Assembly (NCBI GenBank): GCA_903912795.1
Contig: CAIWIS010000562.1
Location: forward strand, 1 to 7,560
DNA length: 7,560 bases
Reading direction: 5' to 3'
Source: an uncultured Bacteroidales bacterium
Lineage (GTDB): Bacteria > Bacteroidota > Bacteroidia > Bacteroidales > Paludibacteraceae
The notes beneath the pieces were generated by a model. It saw only the letters and a program-made list of their open reading frames with translations, was not told where the DNA came from and did not search any database. A program made the translations under genes and the position numbers. Positions 1 to 7,532 of this stretch are shown here, piece after piece (the first letter of the stretch is position 1; the number at the start of each line of letters is the position of its first letter).

Positions 1-2554
1 CATTTCCAAAAACATCTTTATAAGACAGCGAACCTAAATTTACCTGTTTTGCTACATCGGTTTCATTCACTTCAAAACGAACTACTGAAGAAGCAGCAGT
101 CTGATTGACAGTCACTTTCTGAATGCTGATATTATCCAGCCAAACCCTTGCTCCTTTGTCGTGAAGCGTGAAATAAAGGTATTGACCGCTGCCTCCACCA
201 TTATCATTAAAAGTAATTGGGATGGAATATTCCCTTCGTGTTGTACTCAATTTGTAGGTTTTTGGACTTGTTCCGGTTGTATTTGTAAAATTGATATTCA
301 GTTTGGCCGTATTCGAATTCGATATGGCCGAAAAGTTGAGCAAATACACATCTCCTTCATTCACAGTTCCTATCATTCTATAAAATCGAACACTCGAAAG
401 TGAAGTTGGTGAAGCATTGGCAGTTGTCAAATCGAGCAGCGCACAACCGCCATCCAATCCGCCTGTAGTCGTCCAGCCGCCGGGACTTGTTACATTTTCC
501 GAATCGTAGAACCAACCCGAAGTGCCGGTTGTAAAGTTGGAATTCGAAGCAAAAAGATTAGCCTGCGGAGAAGTATATGTAGCAGGATATTCTGCAAACC
601 GGAAAACAGAATTGGGTTCGAACGTCTTTTTCCATTCATTTACGCCATAAACCAACCGGCGCGTTTTGGTGTAGCCGCTATCCACCATCGAAGCCACCAT
701 TGTATCCAACGCAAAAGGTTGTAAATAATAGTTGCTGTCGCAAACACCAAACAGTTGTTTGTAGTTTTTAAAACCGTAAGTAAAACTCATAGGCAACTGA
801 CGCGTATTGCGCGAGGAATAAAAAATATTCTGTGTTACCCGATGTCCCTGATTGGTCATAGGCGGAATAGTGTCCTTTGCACGCCCTACACTGAATCCAT
901 TGTAGGGATTAAACGTAATTTTAAAAGTCGAATTATAAAAGGTATTTTTTGTAATGGTTTGATACGCTGAAGTGGCTTCCATCGAAATGGTCAGCCTGTC
1001 AGGGTGAGCCGAGTTAAATGCATCGCTGTTGTAAATAGTGTTTTCGGTAACCGTGTGATGATGGTTCGAAGCCAGCAAAATGCCATGCGTATTATAAAGC
1101 ACATTTCTTCTAACTGTATTATATTCAGTTAATTGGTCGTTATAAATTCCCGGTCTGCGGTTATACGAATCGCCTTCGTTGGTACCAAGCAAATAACCAA
1201 TACCGTCGTGAATGTAATTGTATTCAATCAGATTATTTCCGTATTTATTTATGCCCAGCGAAGGTACAAACGACCATGTTCCGAAGCTGTAAATACCGCC
1301 ACCATCGAACATACGCATATTGAAATTGCCGATTTTATTGTGTGAAATCACATTTCCCCATCCATTGAAATACACACCAATATAACCGCAACTGTCGATA
1401 TCGTTGTACGAAATAACCGCGCTGGTACAATAAAGATTAATAGCTGCTTTGTAAGCGTTATTGTTAACGTCGCTCATTCCGGGATTCAGAAAATTTCGTC
1501 GGATAAAATTGTTCGAAACTGTCAGGTACAAACTAGAATAAGTTGACCCAACGGAGATATTGTAAATGTCTGTAAACCGGCTGTTTGTAACGCTGATATT
1601 CGAACTGCCTGCCAGCCAAACGCCATACAAAGTATTGCTAAAAGTACAATTATCGACACTGATATAATTTCCGGAAGTAATGGACACCGCAATACTGTCG
1701 GCATTCTGAAAGCTAAAGTTTTTAATACTGATGCCAGTAATTCCCGAACTGAGCAACATGCCGTATTTGGTTGCACTTGCCTGCACTTTGAACGAAGAAG
1801 GATTGGACGTGCTGAACAAATACATTTTTTTAGCTGCTTTGTCAAAATACCATTCGCCCTGTGTGGTGAGCGTAGCAGGATGATTTTGGATAATATGGCT
1901 ATAACCAACATGAATAGGAGCAGTTGTAGGATTCGTAAAAATAGTGTCCAACTGATGTTTTATAATCTTCACTCCTTCAATACGATATGGTTTGGTGTAC
2001 ATAACGGCAATTGCGCTGGTCCAATCCTGATTGCTGACCGGAAGCGAGGCATCCCTGAATTTATTATTGTCCCAGCATTCATCATTATACAAAAAACCAT
2101 CGTTGACAGCCGATGCATCCGGAAAGCGACAAATTTGCTGAATTTTATCATTTATCGTAACAAAACGGACTTCCGATAGTGTTCCTGTATAGTTTGCCAC
2201 CCAGATATTTGGATTTGAAGTTACAGTCCAGCCGCTCAGTGTCACCGCTGTATTGAGTATTGGATTAGCACCTGTGCTGTAAGCTGCAAAAACAATCCGG
2301 TTTCCTGACGTGCCCGATTTTGTAATATTTAATTGTTCGGTAAAAACATCGCCGCGTTTAAAAAGAACAGAATCACCAGCCACAAAAGTACTCATCATGC
2401 TGTTTACTTTGGTAAAGGTTTTCCACGCTGTAGCAGTCGATTTGCCGATATAAGCATCGTTTCCCGTACCTGACGAAACATAGTAATTCGTAGATTTTAG
2501 CGAAATACTCGAATAGATAAGCACTAAAAGAAATATGTATTTATTGATCAACAT
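1..2554 (-). CDS. Secreted right-handed parallel beta-helix protein with C-terminal carbohydrate-binding-like module (3' end beyond the window)
   Basis: An open frame of 851 codons without a stop runs off the left edge, so the C-terminus is missing. The start at 2554 opens on a hydrophobic signal peptide (about residues 1-22, MLINKYIFLLVLIYSS). It is followed at once by TNYYVSSGTGND, the usual opening of secreted pectate-lyase-like beta-helix proteins. Residues about 280-580 hold repeated Asn-rich rungs of the N-x-I/F type (NCTF, NSRF, NLIEYNYIHDG, ENTIYN, QNIFYSS). The best conserved-looking stretches are DGGGIY (D417-Y422), GIYND (469-473) and three consecutive His at 498-500. Residues about 665-810 look like a jelly-roll of the CBM4/9/16/22 type (SNFTTGTSGW near the start, VWLDNISI at the end). 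The last residues resemble the closing beta domain of such proteins, so the true end may be near unless a secretion domain follows. Polysaccharide lyase, glycoside hydrolase or non-catalytic binding are all possible; I cannot assign a CAZy family. Fold confidence is high, activity unknown. Confidence 0.9.
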   Translation of the reverse strand, partial: MLINKYIFLLVLIYSSISLKSTNYYVSSGTGNDAYIGKSTATAWKTFTKVNSMMSTFVAGDSVLFKRGDVFTEQLNITKSGTSGNRIVFAAYSTGANPILNTAVTLSGWTVTSNPNIWVANYTGTLSEVRFVTINDKIQQICRFPDASAVNDGFLYNDECWDNNKFRDASLPVSNQDWTSAIAVMYTKPYRIEGVKIIKHQLDTIFTNPTTAPIHVGYSHIIQNHPATLTTQGEWYFDKAAKKMYLFSTSNPSSFKVQASATKYGMLLSSGITGISIKNFSFQNADSIAVSITSGNYISVDNCTFSNTLYGVWLAGSSNISVTNSRFTDIYNISVGSTYSSLYLTVSNNFIRRNFLNPGMSDVNNNAYKAAINLYCTSAVISYNDIDSCGYIGVYFNGWGNVISHNKIGNFNMRMFDGGGIYSFGTWSFVPSLGINKYGNNLIEYNYIHDGIGYLLGTNEGDSYNRRPGIYNDQLTEYNTVRRNVLYNTHGILLASNHHHTVTENTIYNSDAFNSAHPDRLTISMEATSAYQTITKNTFYNSTFKITFNPYNGFSVGRAKDTIPPMTNQGHRVTQNIFYSSRNTRQLPMSFTYGFKNYKQLFGVCDSNYYLQPFALDTMVASMVDSGYTKTRRLVYGVNEWKKTFEPNSVFRFAEYPATYTSPQANLFASNSNFTTGTSGWFYDSENVTSPGGWTTTGGLDGGCALLDLTTANASPTSLSSVRFYRMIGTVNEGDVYLLNFSAISNSNTAKLNINFTNTTGTSPKTYKLSTTRREYSIPITFNDNGGGSGQYLYFTLHDKGARVWLDNISIQKVTVNQTAASSVVRFEVNETDVAKQVNLGSLSYKDVFGN

Positions 2555-2586
2555 TCGTTAGATTATAAGATTACTTTTTTAAGATA

Positions 2587-2594
2587 CAAAACTA
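2587..2594 (-). promoter_or_regulatory. Possible Bacteroidota -7 promoter box (TAGTTTTG) ahead of the beta-helix gene
   Basis: On the minus strand this reads TAGTTTTG, an exact match to the TAnnTTTG -7 consensus known for Bacteroidota primary sigma factors. It would place the transcript start around 2580 and leave a leader of roughly 25-30 bases before the ATG at 2554. No TTTG-like -33 element is seen at the usual distance; that position is occupied by the palindrome at 2604-2619. An 8-base match with two free positions can arise by chance in AT-rich DNA, so this is tentative. Confidence 0.35.
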
Positions 2595-2603
2595 TTTTAC
2601 ATC

Positions 2604-2619
2604 TCCGTCAGCTGACGGA
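2604..2619. promoter_or_regulatory. Perfect 16-bp palindrome between esterase and beta-helix genes (operator-like or REP-like)
   Basis: TCCGTCAGCTGACGGA is its own reverse complement across all 16 bases. It is GC-rich inside an otherwise AT-rich 77-base intergenic gap. It lies 12 bases after the esterase stop and 9 bases before the TAGTTTTG box, where a -33 element would sit. A second short inverted repeat, GACC-TGG-GGTC (2618-2628), abuts it. It could be an operator for a dimeric regulator, an RNA hairpin (6-bp stem, AGCT loop) affecting processing between the two genes, or one copy of a dispersed intergenic repeat. No T-run follows the hairpin on either strand, so it does not look like an intrinsic terminator. 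Confidence 0.5.
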
Positions 2620-2631
2620 CCTGGGGTCATC

Positions 2632-4140
2632 TTATTTCCAATTATCAGTTCTGAACGGCGAAGCCGGAATTTCATCTTTATTAAATAAATTCACAGCCGG
2701 AAAGTCAGCCCAACCATACCGCACCGCCACAGGTTGCAACACATCTTTGCTCCACACAACTACTTTATTTCCAACAATATTTGCTTCAGCAAAATAGAAT
2801 TTCTTATCGCTTCCTGCCACAACAAACCCTTTAAGCGTATCGCCTTTTTGCATCAAACCTTTGTCGGCATGACTGAATTCGAGTATCGCCTTATTTCCGT
2901 CCAACTTCATCGATTTAAAAATTGGTCCGCAGTATTCTATTTTTTTGCCATAAGCCAGAATCAAAGCCGCTTTCATGGCCCTTTCGCCAATTGGTTGTTT
3001 GTTTTTGTAATGCACATCGCTTTCAGCCACATCCATCGTAATCACCAAAGCCGTATTCGGAATGGTCAGAGAGGCTTTCAACTGTGCTTCCTGTACTATG
3101 GCAATTCCGCTTTTTTCGTTCGGGTCTGTTTGTGGCTTTTTGTTGGGTGTGATTTGAAAAATGATAAATGGCAAATCACTGCGCTGCCAGTCGTTGCGCC
3201 ACAATTTTATCATGGCAGGTAACAAGTCATAATACGTTTCAGCACGGTCTATGTAAGCATTCGATTCGCCCTGATACCACGCAATTCCTTTTACGGCAAA
3301 AGGCACAAGCGGACAAATTTCGCCGTTGTAAATAGTGGTTGCACCTTTGAATTCGCTCGGTAAAACCGATGGCCGTGGTGGTGCAGGTACATTGTTTAGT
3401 TTACACGAATCGACTGACCGTTGCCACGCATCGCGTATTGGTTTTAATTCTAAATCCTTTTTATCGTATTCGGCTTTCATAGTTGCCAAATCCATGTATT
3501 TATCCTTCAACGGCATAGCATTCAGTGCTTCTTGACTCATCCACGACTCGATGACCGTTCCGCCAAAGGCCACATTGATAAAACCTACCGGCACATTCAG
3601 TTCTTTTTGCAGCTTGCTCAGAAACCAATATCCCACGGCCGAAATCATTTTCGTGTTTTTGGGTTCAGACAATACCCATTTGGCATTCACATTATCCACA
3701 GGTTGCATTTGTACATTGTGAGGCACATTGAAAATGCGCAACTGGTTGTTTGTGCTGGCTGCACTGGCTTCCTCGCCACCTGTGGAGCGCGACAATGCCC
3801 ACTCCATATTGCTCTGACCACTGCAAATCCAGACTTCGCCCACCAGAATATTTTTAATTACAAGGGAGTTTTTCCCCGAAACTTTCATTTCCTGTCCCTG
3901 ATTGTTTTCCTTTAATGGCTTTAGCTTTATCATCCATTTTCCGTTTTGCGTAGTGTTAGAAACGGTTTGTCCGGCAAATTCAACGGTTACTTTTTCGCCT
4001 TCATCAGCCCAACCCCACACCGGAACCTCCATATTTCGCTGCAATACCATATTATCGCTGAAAAGAGCGTTAAGTCTGATAGCTGCATTTGAAAATACAG
4101 AGAATAAAGCCAAAGGAACTATAAATAAAATCTTCTTCAT
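2632..4140 (-). CDS. Sialate O-acetylesterase-like SGNH carbohydrate esterase
   Basis: The 502-residue product is expected to remove O-acetyl groups from sugars in the periplasm or outside the cell. The start at 4140 is chosen because it opens directly on a signal peptide (MKKILFIVPLALFSVFSNA, cleavage near residue 19-20). An upstream in-frame ATG at 4251 would add 37 non-signal-like residues and overlap the GH43 gene by 107 bases. Visible blocks are a beta-rich N-terminal region (about 20-100), the nucleophile block GEVWICSGQSNMEW with likely Ser110, FGGTVIESW (192-200), WYQGESNA (288-295) and the DVH motif with Asp375 and His377 followed by KNKQPIGER. Together these are the expected Ser-Asp-His elements of the SASA/DUF303 family. 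A C-terminal beta domain follows (about 400-502). Length is normal for the family. Despite the family name, the neighbours argue for deacetylating a plant-type polysaccharide rather than sialic acid. It starts 4 bases after the GH43 stop, so translation is probably coupled. Confidence 0.9.
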   Translation of the reverse strand: MKKILFIVPLALFSVFSNAAIRLNALFSDNMVLQRNMEVPVWGWADEGEKVTVEFAGQTVSNTTQNGKWMIKLKPLKENNQGQEMKVSGKNSLVIKNILVGEVWICSGQSNMEWALSRSTGGEEASAASTNNQLRIFNVPHNVQMQPVDNVNAKWVLSEPKNTKMISAVGYWFLSKLQKELNVPVGFINVAFGGTVIESWMSQEALNAMPLKDKYMDLATMKAEYDKKDLELKPIRDAWQRSVDSCKLNNVPAPPRPSVLPSEFKGATTIYNGEICPLVPFAVKGIAWYQGESNAYIDRAETYYDLLPAMIKLWRNDWQRSDLPFIIFQITPNKKPQTDPNEKSGIAIVQEAQLKASLTIPNTALVITMDVAESDVHYKNKQPIGERAMKAALILAYGKKIEYCGPIFKSMKLDGNKAILEFSHADKGLMQKGDTLKGFVVAGSDKKFYFAEANIVGNKVVVWSKDVLQPVAVRYGWADFPAVNLFNKDEIPASPFRTDNWK

Positions 4141-4144
4141 CGTA

Positions 4145-5719
4145 TTATTTGTTTGCGAATTCATAATCAAACCAATCGTATGCTGCTGTAGTAGTCGATT
4201 CGGAACCATTTCCTGAAGCGTAAAGCCCCAGCACAACTCCATTGTAACCACCGCTCACTTCCGCACTTAAAAAACGGGTATTGAGTGTACCAACAGTTTG
4301 AAATGGCTCGTCGTTTTGTGAATATTGAAATGTGTAATTTTTAGTATCGCCTTTTATTTTCAATTTCACATCACCCGTCTTTAACACGACAACTCCGGCT
4401 GTATTTATGAGGTCGCCCAACGTGTATACAACTTTTAACAGGCGTTTATTCCCTTTTTTAGTTATAACAAACTGGTAATGGAAACGGTTGCTCATTTCAA
4501 TCAACATGCCAACTTGTTCATTCTCTTTTTCTGGATTAAAATCGATGTTTGTGGTAGCGCTGAAATCAAAATGAGTCTGGCGGCGACCAATAAAAGTGGG
4601 CGATTCAACATCATAAATACTGTATTTACTGCCCGTGAGATTCAAAAATCCGTTTGAAAAACGATAAAACTTCATGTCCGGATTGCGCAACCATATCCAT
4701 TCAAATCCCACTTTATTGCTGTTGAAATCTTCGCGAACTGGTTTTGCCGGAAATGGTTTTAAACTGAGTGTTTTGGCATTATTCACCAGCGAATTTATTC
4801 CTGTTTTATTCACCACCGGCCAACCTTGCGCGTTCCATTCAACAGGTGCGAGGCATGTTTCACGACCTAATATTTGTGGTAAACGAAATGCCAAATGCAC
4901 CATCCACCACGAACTATCATGTGCCTGAACCAAATCTGCATGCCCTGTGCCGTAAAGTTTTTCGTAAGCGTAGCGGTTGGACAAAACGGGATTGTGCGGA
5001 CACGATTCGTACGGTCCCCAAATATTTTTACTGCGGGAAATGGTTACCATGTGTCCGTACATAGTTCCGCCTTCGGCAATCAAAAGATAATAAAAACCGT
5101 CTTTTTTGTAAGTATGTGGCCCTTCGGGGTAGTTTCCGCCTGTACCTTTCCATATTAATTTTGGCTCTGTAAGACGTTTTCCTGTTTTAATATCTATTTC
5201 CGATTGGTAAATTCCACGCTCGGTATTAAAAGTCAGGCCACGATTACTCAAAAAATACACTTTTCCATCCTCATCCCAAAACAACGAAGGGTCGATTCCA
5301 CTTTGGTCGACATTAACAGGGTCCGACCACGGACCAGCTGGATTTGTGGCTGTTACGTAAAAATTTGATTTTCCAATTACTGTATTCACATTGGTAACTA
5401 CCATATAAAAAATACCATCGTGATATCGTAGCGTAGGTGCATAAATGCCGTCGGATGGAGCTGCATTTTTAAGTGGTAATTGCGAAGGTCTGTCAAGCAC
5501 ATTGCCAATTTGCTCCCAGTTAATCAAATCTTTACTGTGAAAAATCGGGACTCCGGGGAAATATTCGAATGAACTATTTACCAAATAATAATCTTCGCCC
5601 ACCCTGCAAATGGAAGGGTCGGGTAAAAATCCGGGATTAACAGGATTATTGAACGCTGAAAGCTGTCCGACACTTAAAATTATAAAAAGAATAAAATTGC
5701 AACTATGTTTTATCATCAT
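4145..5719 (-). CDS. GH43 beta-xylosidase / alpha-L-arabinofuranosidase-type glycoside hydrolase
   Basis: The 524-residue exported enzyme should release terminal xylose or arabinose from oligosaccharide side chains, with inversion as known for GH43. A signal peptide (about 1-22, ending GQLSA) precedes NPVNPGFLPDPS. The five-bladed propeller spans about 25-310. Three expected acidic residues are visible: base Asp34 in LPDPS, modulator Asp143 in SGIDPSLF and acid Glu199 in NYPEGPH. His260 in GTGHADLV matches the conserved histidine on the propeller axis. Residues about 325-524 form a beta-sandwich like the xylosidase C-terminal domain, beginning at VREDFNSN and ending AAYDWFDYEF. Nothing is truncated. 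The start is one of two adjacent ATG codons (5719 or 5716); the first lies 1 base after the upstream gene's stop. GH43 subfamilies differ in specificity, so xylosidase versus arabinofuranosidase is not settled here. Confidence 0.92.
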   Translation of the reverse strand: MMIKHSCNFILFIILSVGQLSAFNNPVNPGFLPDPSICRVGEDYYLVNSSFEYFPGVPIFHSKDLINWEQIGNVLDRPSQLPLKNAAPSDGIYAPTLRYHDGIFYMVVTNVNTVIGKSNFYVTATNPAGPWSDPVNVDQSGIDPSLFWDEDGKVYFLSNRGLTFNTERGIYQSEIDIKTGKRLTEPKLIWKGTGGNYPEGPHTYKKDGFYYLLIAEGGTMYGHMVTISRSKNIWGPYESCPHNPVLSNRYAYEKLYGTGHADLVQAHDSSWWMVHLAFRLPQILGRETCLAPVEWNAQGWPVVNKTGINSLVNNAKTLSLKPFPAKPVREDFNSNKVGFEWIWLRNPDMKFYRFSNGFLNLTGSKYSIYDVESPTFIGRRQTHFDFSATTNIDFNPEKENEQVGMLIEMSNRFHYQFVITKKGNKRLLKVVYTLGDLINTAGVVVLKTGDVKLKIKGDTKNYTFQYSQNDEPFQTVGTLNTRFLSAEVSGGYNGVVLGLYASGNGSESTTTAAYDWFDYEFANK

Positions 5720-5720
5720 T

Positions 5721-7532
5721 TTACAATTTTCTTGACATCATTTTATATACATCAATTCCGGCAAAAAGCACTGCAAAAAGCCCATGTGTATCGTCTTCGT
5801 AAAACGGGCGGGTAATGTAGTAATTCACATCCTCCGAACACATAGTGCCAACACAAATTTTATGAACTGTGCCATTTGGTTCAATTTCGCTTTTCACAGC
5901 ATTCCAACCTTTTATGGCAATAGGCTCATATCGTTTAGCATCCAGCCAGCCATACGTTACGCCACGCGCAATTGCCATCGTAAAAATAGCAGTTCCCGAA
6001 ACTTCCTCAGGCGAATCAGTACGGTCGATTACATTGTACCAAAAACCGCTTGCAGCCTGCCATTTCACCAAACTTTCCACATGGCGACGATAATGTTCCA
6101 GAATAGGTTTGTAGTATTTGTTGTTTTTGTCTAGGTTCATAAGCACTTCGGTAGTTGCCCAGATTCCCCAACCATTGGCCCGCGACCAATGCGGTAATTT
6201 TACATTTTTTTCTTCCGAAAAATTGGCGTGCATGTATAAATTAGCCTCTTTATCCCATACAAATTTATTGAAATTGAGCACCATAAGCGCAGCATCGTTC
6301 ATAAATAATTCGCATTCTTCCTTCGTTTTGGCGTATTGTGCAGCCTGAACCAAAAACGGAATACCCATAAACATATCGTCCACCCAGGTTGTGTATTTTT
6401 TAGGAGTAGTGCGGGTATAAACATTGGTACCCGGAAAGCGGATTTGTTCAGTGCGCGCATATTTTATCATATCGTCAACAAATGCAGCGTATTCTTTTTG
6501 CATAGCAAAATCCTTTTCCTTGCGTAATTTGTAGATAAACGGCAATGCCGGAGCCAGTGTAAAGTCGAGCAACGGCACTTTAATAAAATAATGGTTGGCC
6601 GATTCCACTTCGTTGAGTGTTTGTACCTGATATTCCACAAACGACTTTCCCTTCAAGTGATATTCGCAAAAGTTGGTAGCCCAGCGGTTATATTTAGGGT
6701 CACCCGAAGCTTCGGAAAGTTGCTGCATGGCCCAGGCCACACCACCGTTGTGGTAATTCCACTGGTAAGTAGTGCCCCATTCTTTGGGGTCAATAACATT
6801 TCCGAGAATTTCAACTTTGGGAATTGTCCATGTTATCGGTTTGTTATTCAAACCATTGTACATAAAACCAAATTCGATTTTCTTTTCAGGCGCAAACGCT
6901 TTGTCCATATCATTTTCGAACGGACCAATTACCAACCAGTTTGTCAAAGTGGCGATTTTAGCATCTACATCCGCCATTTTTTCGGGTGCAAATGCAGGAT
7001 ATTGAAGTTTTTCGCAAAGTACAGCGCCTTTTGTGGCAGGAGGTTGCATGTAAAAACACCAGTCTTTATTGCCCGCGGTAGCCGATTTTATAAGCAGTTT
7101 GTTCAGCCCTTTTTTCAAATTTAAACGGGCTTTGTACGACATTTCAATGCTGCGTTCTTCGTACACTAAATGTACAGGTTTTATCGTTTTTTTCTCGTAA
7201 ACCAATTCGTTGTTTAGCCATATTTTGCAGGCATCATTGTGCTCTATGCTAATATCAAGTGCCATTTCGTCCGGTGAATCGAGCAAGGTATATGCATACG
7301 CAACAGCTGGTTTTTCGGTGGTAAATGTTCGACCGAAATTAACAAATTTCATTTTGTCGAACGATTTTTCGTTTCCGGCAAGTTCTAATCTATACTTAAA
7401 CGGTGTTTCGCGTACCAATTTATCGCCAATAGTTTGTACTACTTCCAACGGGTTCTGTACACTCACCATATTACTTTCTCGTGCAAAAACAGCAAGAGGC
7501 AGTAGGGTGCAGAGCAAGATTATTTTTTTCAT
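5721..7532 (-). CDS. GH88/GH105-type unsaturated glycuronyl (rhamnogalacturonyl) hydrolase with N-terminal beta-rich region
   Basis: The 603-residue exported enzyme belongs to the (alpha/alpha)6-barrel family that hydrolyses the 4,5-unsaturated uronic acid left on oligosaccharides by polysaccharide lyases; YteR/YesR on rhamnogalacturonan are the known models. The signal peptide is about residues 1-17 (MKKIILLCTLLPLAVFA) with no lipobox. The catalytic barrel occupies about 255-603. It shows WVDDMFMG (383-390) with likely catalytic Asp385 or Asp386, HWSRANGW (448-455), SGFWYNV (495-501), EEVSGTAIF (509-517) and the C-terminal block VGTMCSEDVNYY...DDTHG. Single-domain GH105 proteins are about 370-380 residues, so the roughly 235 extra residues (20-250) are an added region. 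That region has a jelly-roll-like stretch (IWLNNELVYEKK; LKKGLNKLLIKS) and a WLVIGPFEN motif (199-207) seen in other Bacteroidota glycan enzymes. It is the first gene of the visible cluster. Only 28 bases upstream are in the window, so its promoter or a preceding gene cannot be judged. Confidence 0.93.
   Translation of the reverse strand: MKKIILLCTLLPLAVFARESNMVSVQNPLEVVQTIGDKLVRETPFKYRLELAGNEKSFDKMKFVNFGRTFTTEKPAVAYAYTLLDSPDEMALDISIEHNDACKIWLNNELVYEKKTIKPVHLVYEERSIEMSYKARLNLKKGLNKLLIKSATAGNKDWCFYMQPPATKGAVLCEKLQYPAFAPEKMADVDAKIATLTNWLVIGPFENDMDKAFAPEKKIEFGFMYNGLNNKPITWTIPKVEILGNVIDPKEWGTTYQWNYHNGGVAWAMQQLSEASGDPKYNRWATNFCEYHLKGKSFVEYQVQTLNEVESANHYFIKVPLLDFTLAPALPFIYKLRKEKDFAMQKEYAAFVDDMIKYARTEQIRFPGTNVYTRTTPKKYTTWVDDMFMGIPFLVQAAQYAKTKEECELFMNDAALMVLNFNKFVWDKEANLYMHANFSEEKNVKLPHWSRANGWGIWATTEVLMNLDKNNKYYKPILEHYRRHVESLVKWQAASGFWYNVIDRTDSPEEVSGTAIFTMAIARGVTYGWLDAKRYEPIAIKGWNAVKSEIEPNGTVHKICVGTMCSEDVNYYITRPFYEDDTHGLFAVLFAGIDVYKMMSRKL

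Noticed and set aside
1441..1842. 12-base direct repeat TAGCTGCTTTGT at 1441 and 1831
   Set aside because: Both copies are in coding sequence for common residues (Lys-Ala-Ala) and are short enough to be chance; there is no larger repeat unit around them.
1522..1911. 129-codon minus-strand open frame inside the beta-helix gene
   Set aside because: It lies in another frame of a well-supported larger coding region, and its translation shows no recognisable domain or family signature.
2604..2619. Palindrome as an intrinsic terminator after the esterase gene
   Set aside because: The hairpin has no following T-run on either strand and the next gene continues in the same direction.
2734..3222. 162-codon plus-strand open frame opposite the esterase gene
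   Set aside because: It is antisense to the catalytic part of the esterase and lacks any recognisable domain.
4141..4251. Upstream in-frame ATG at 4251 extending the esterase by 37 residues into the GH43 gene
   Set aside because: The extra residues are not signal-like and would bury the clear signal peptide that begins at 4140; a 4-base gap also fits the tight operon better than a 107-base overlap.
6591..7124. 177-codon plus-strand open frame opposite the GH105-like gene
   Set aside because: It is antisense to a strongly supported enzyme gene and its translation resembles no family; it is best explained as a by-product of the coding strand's composition.
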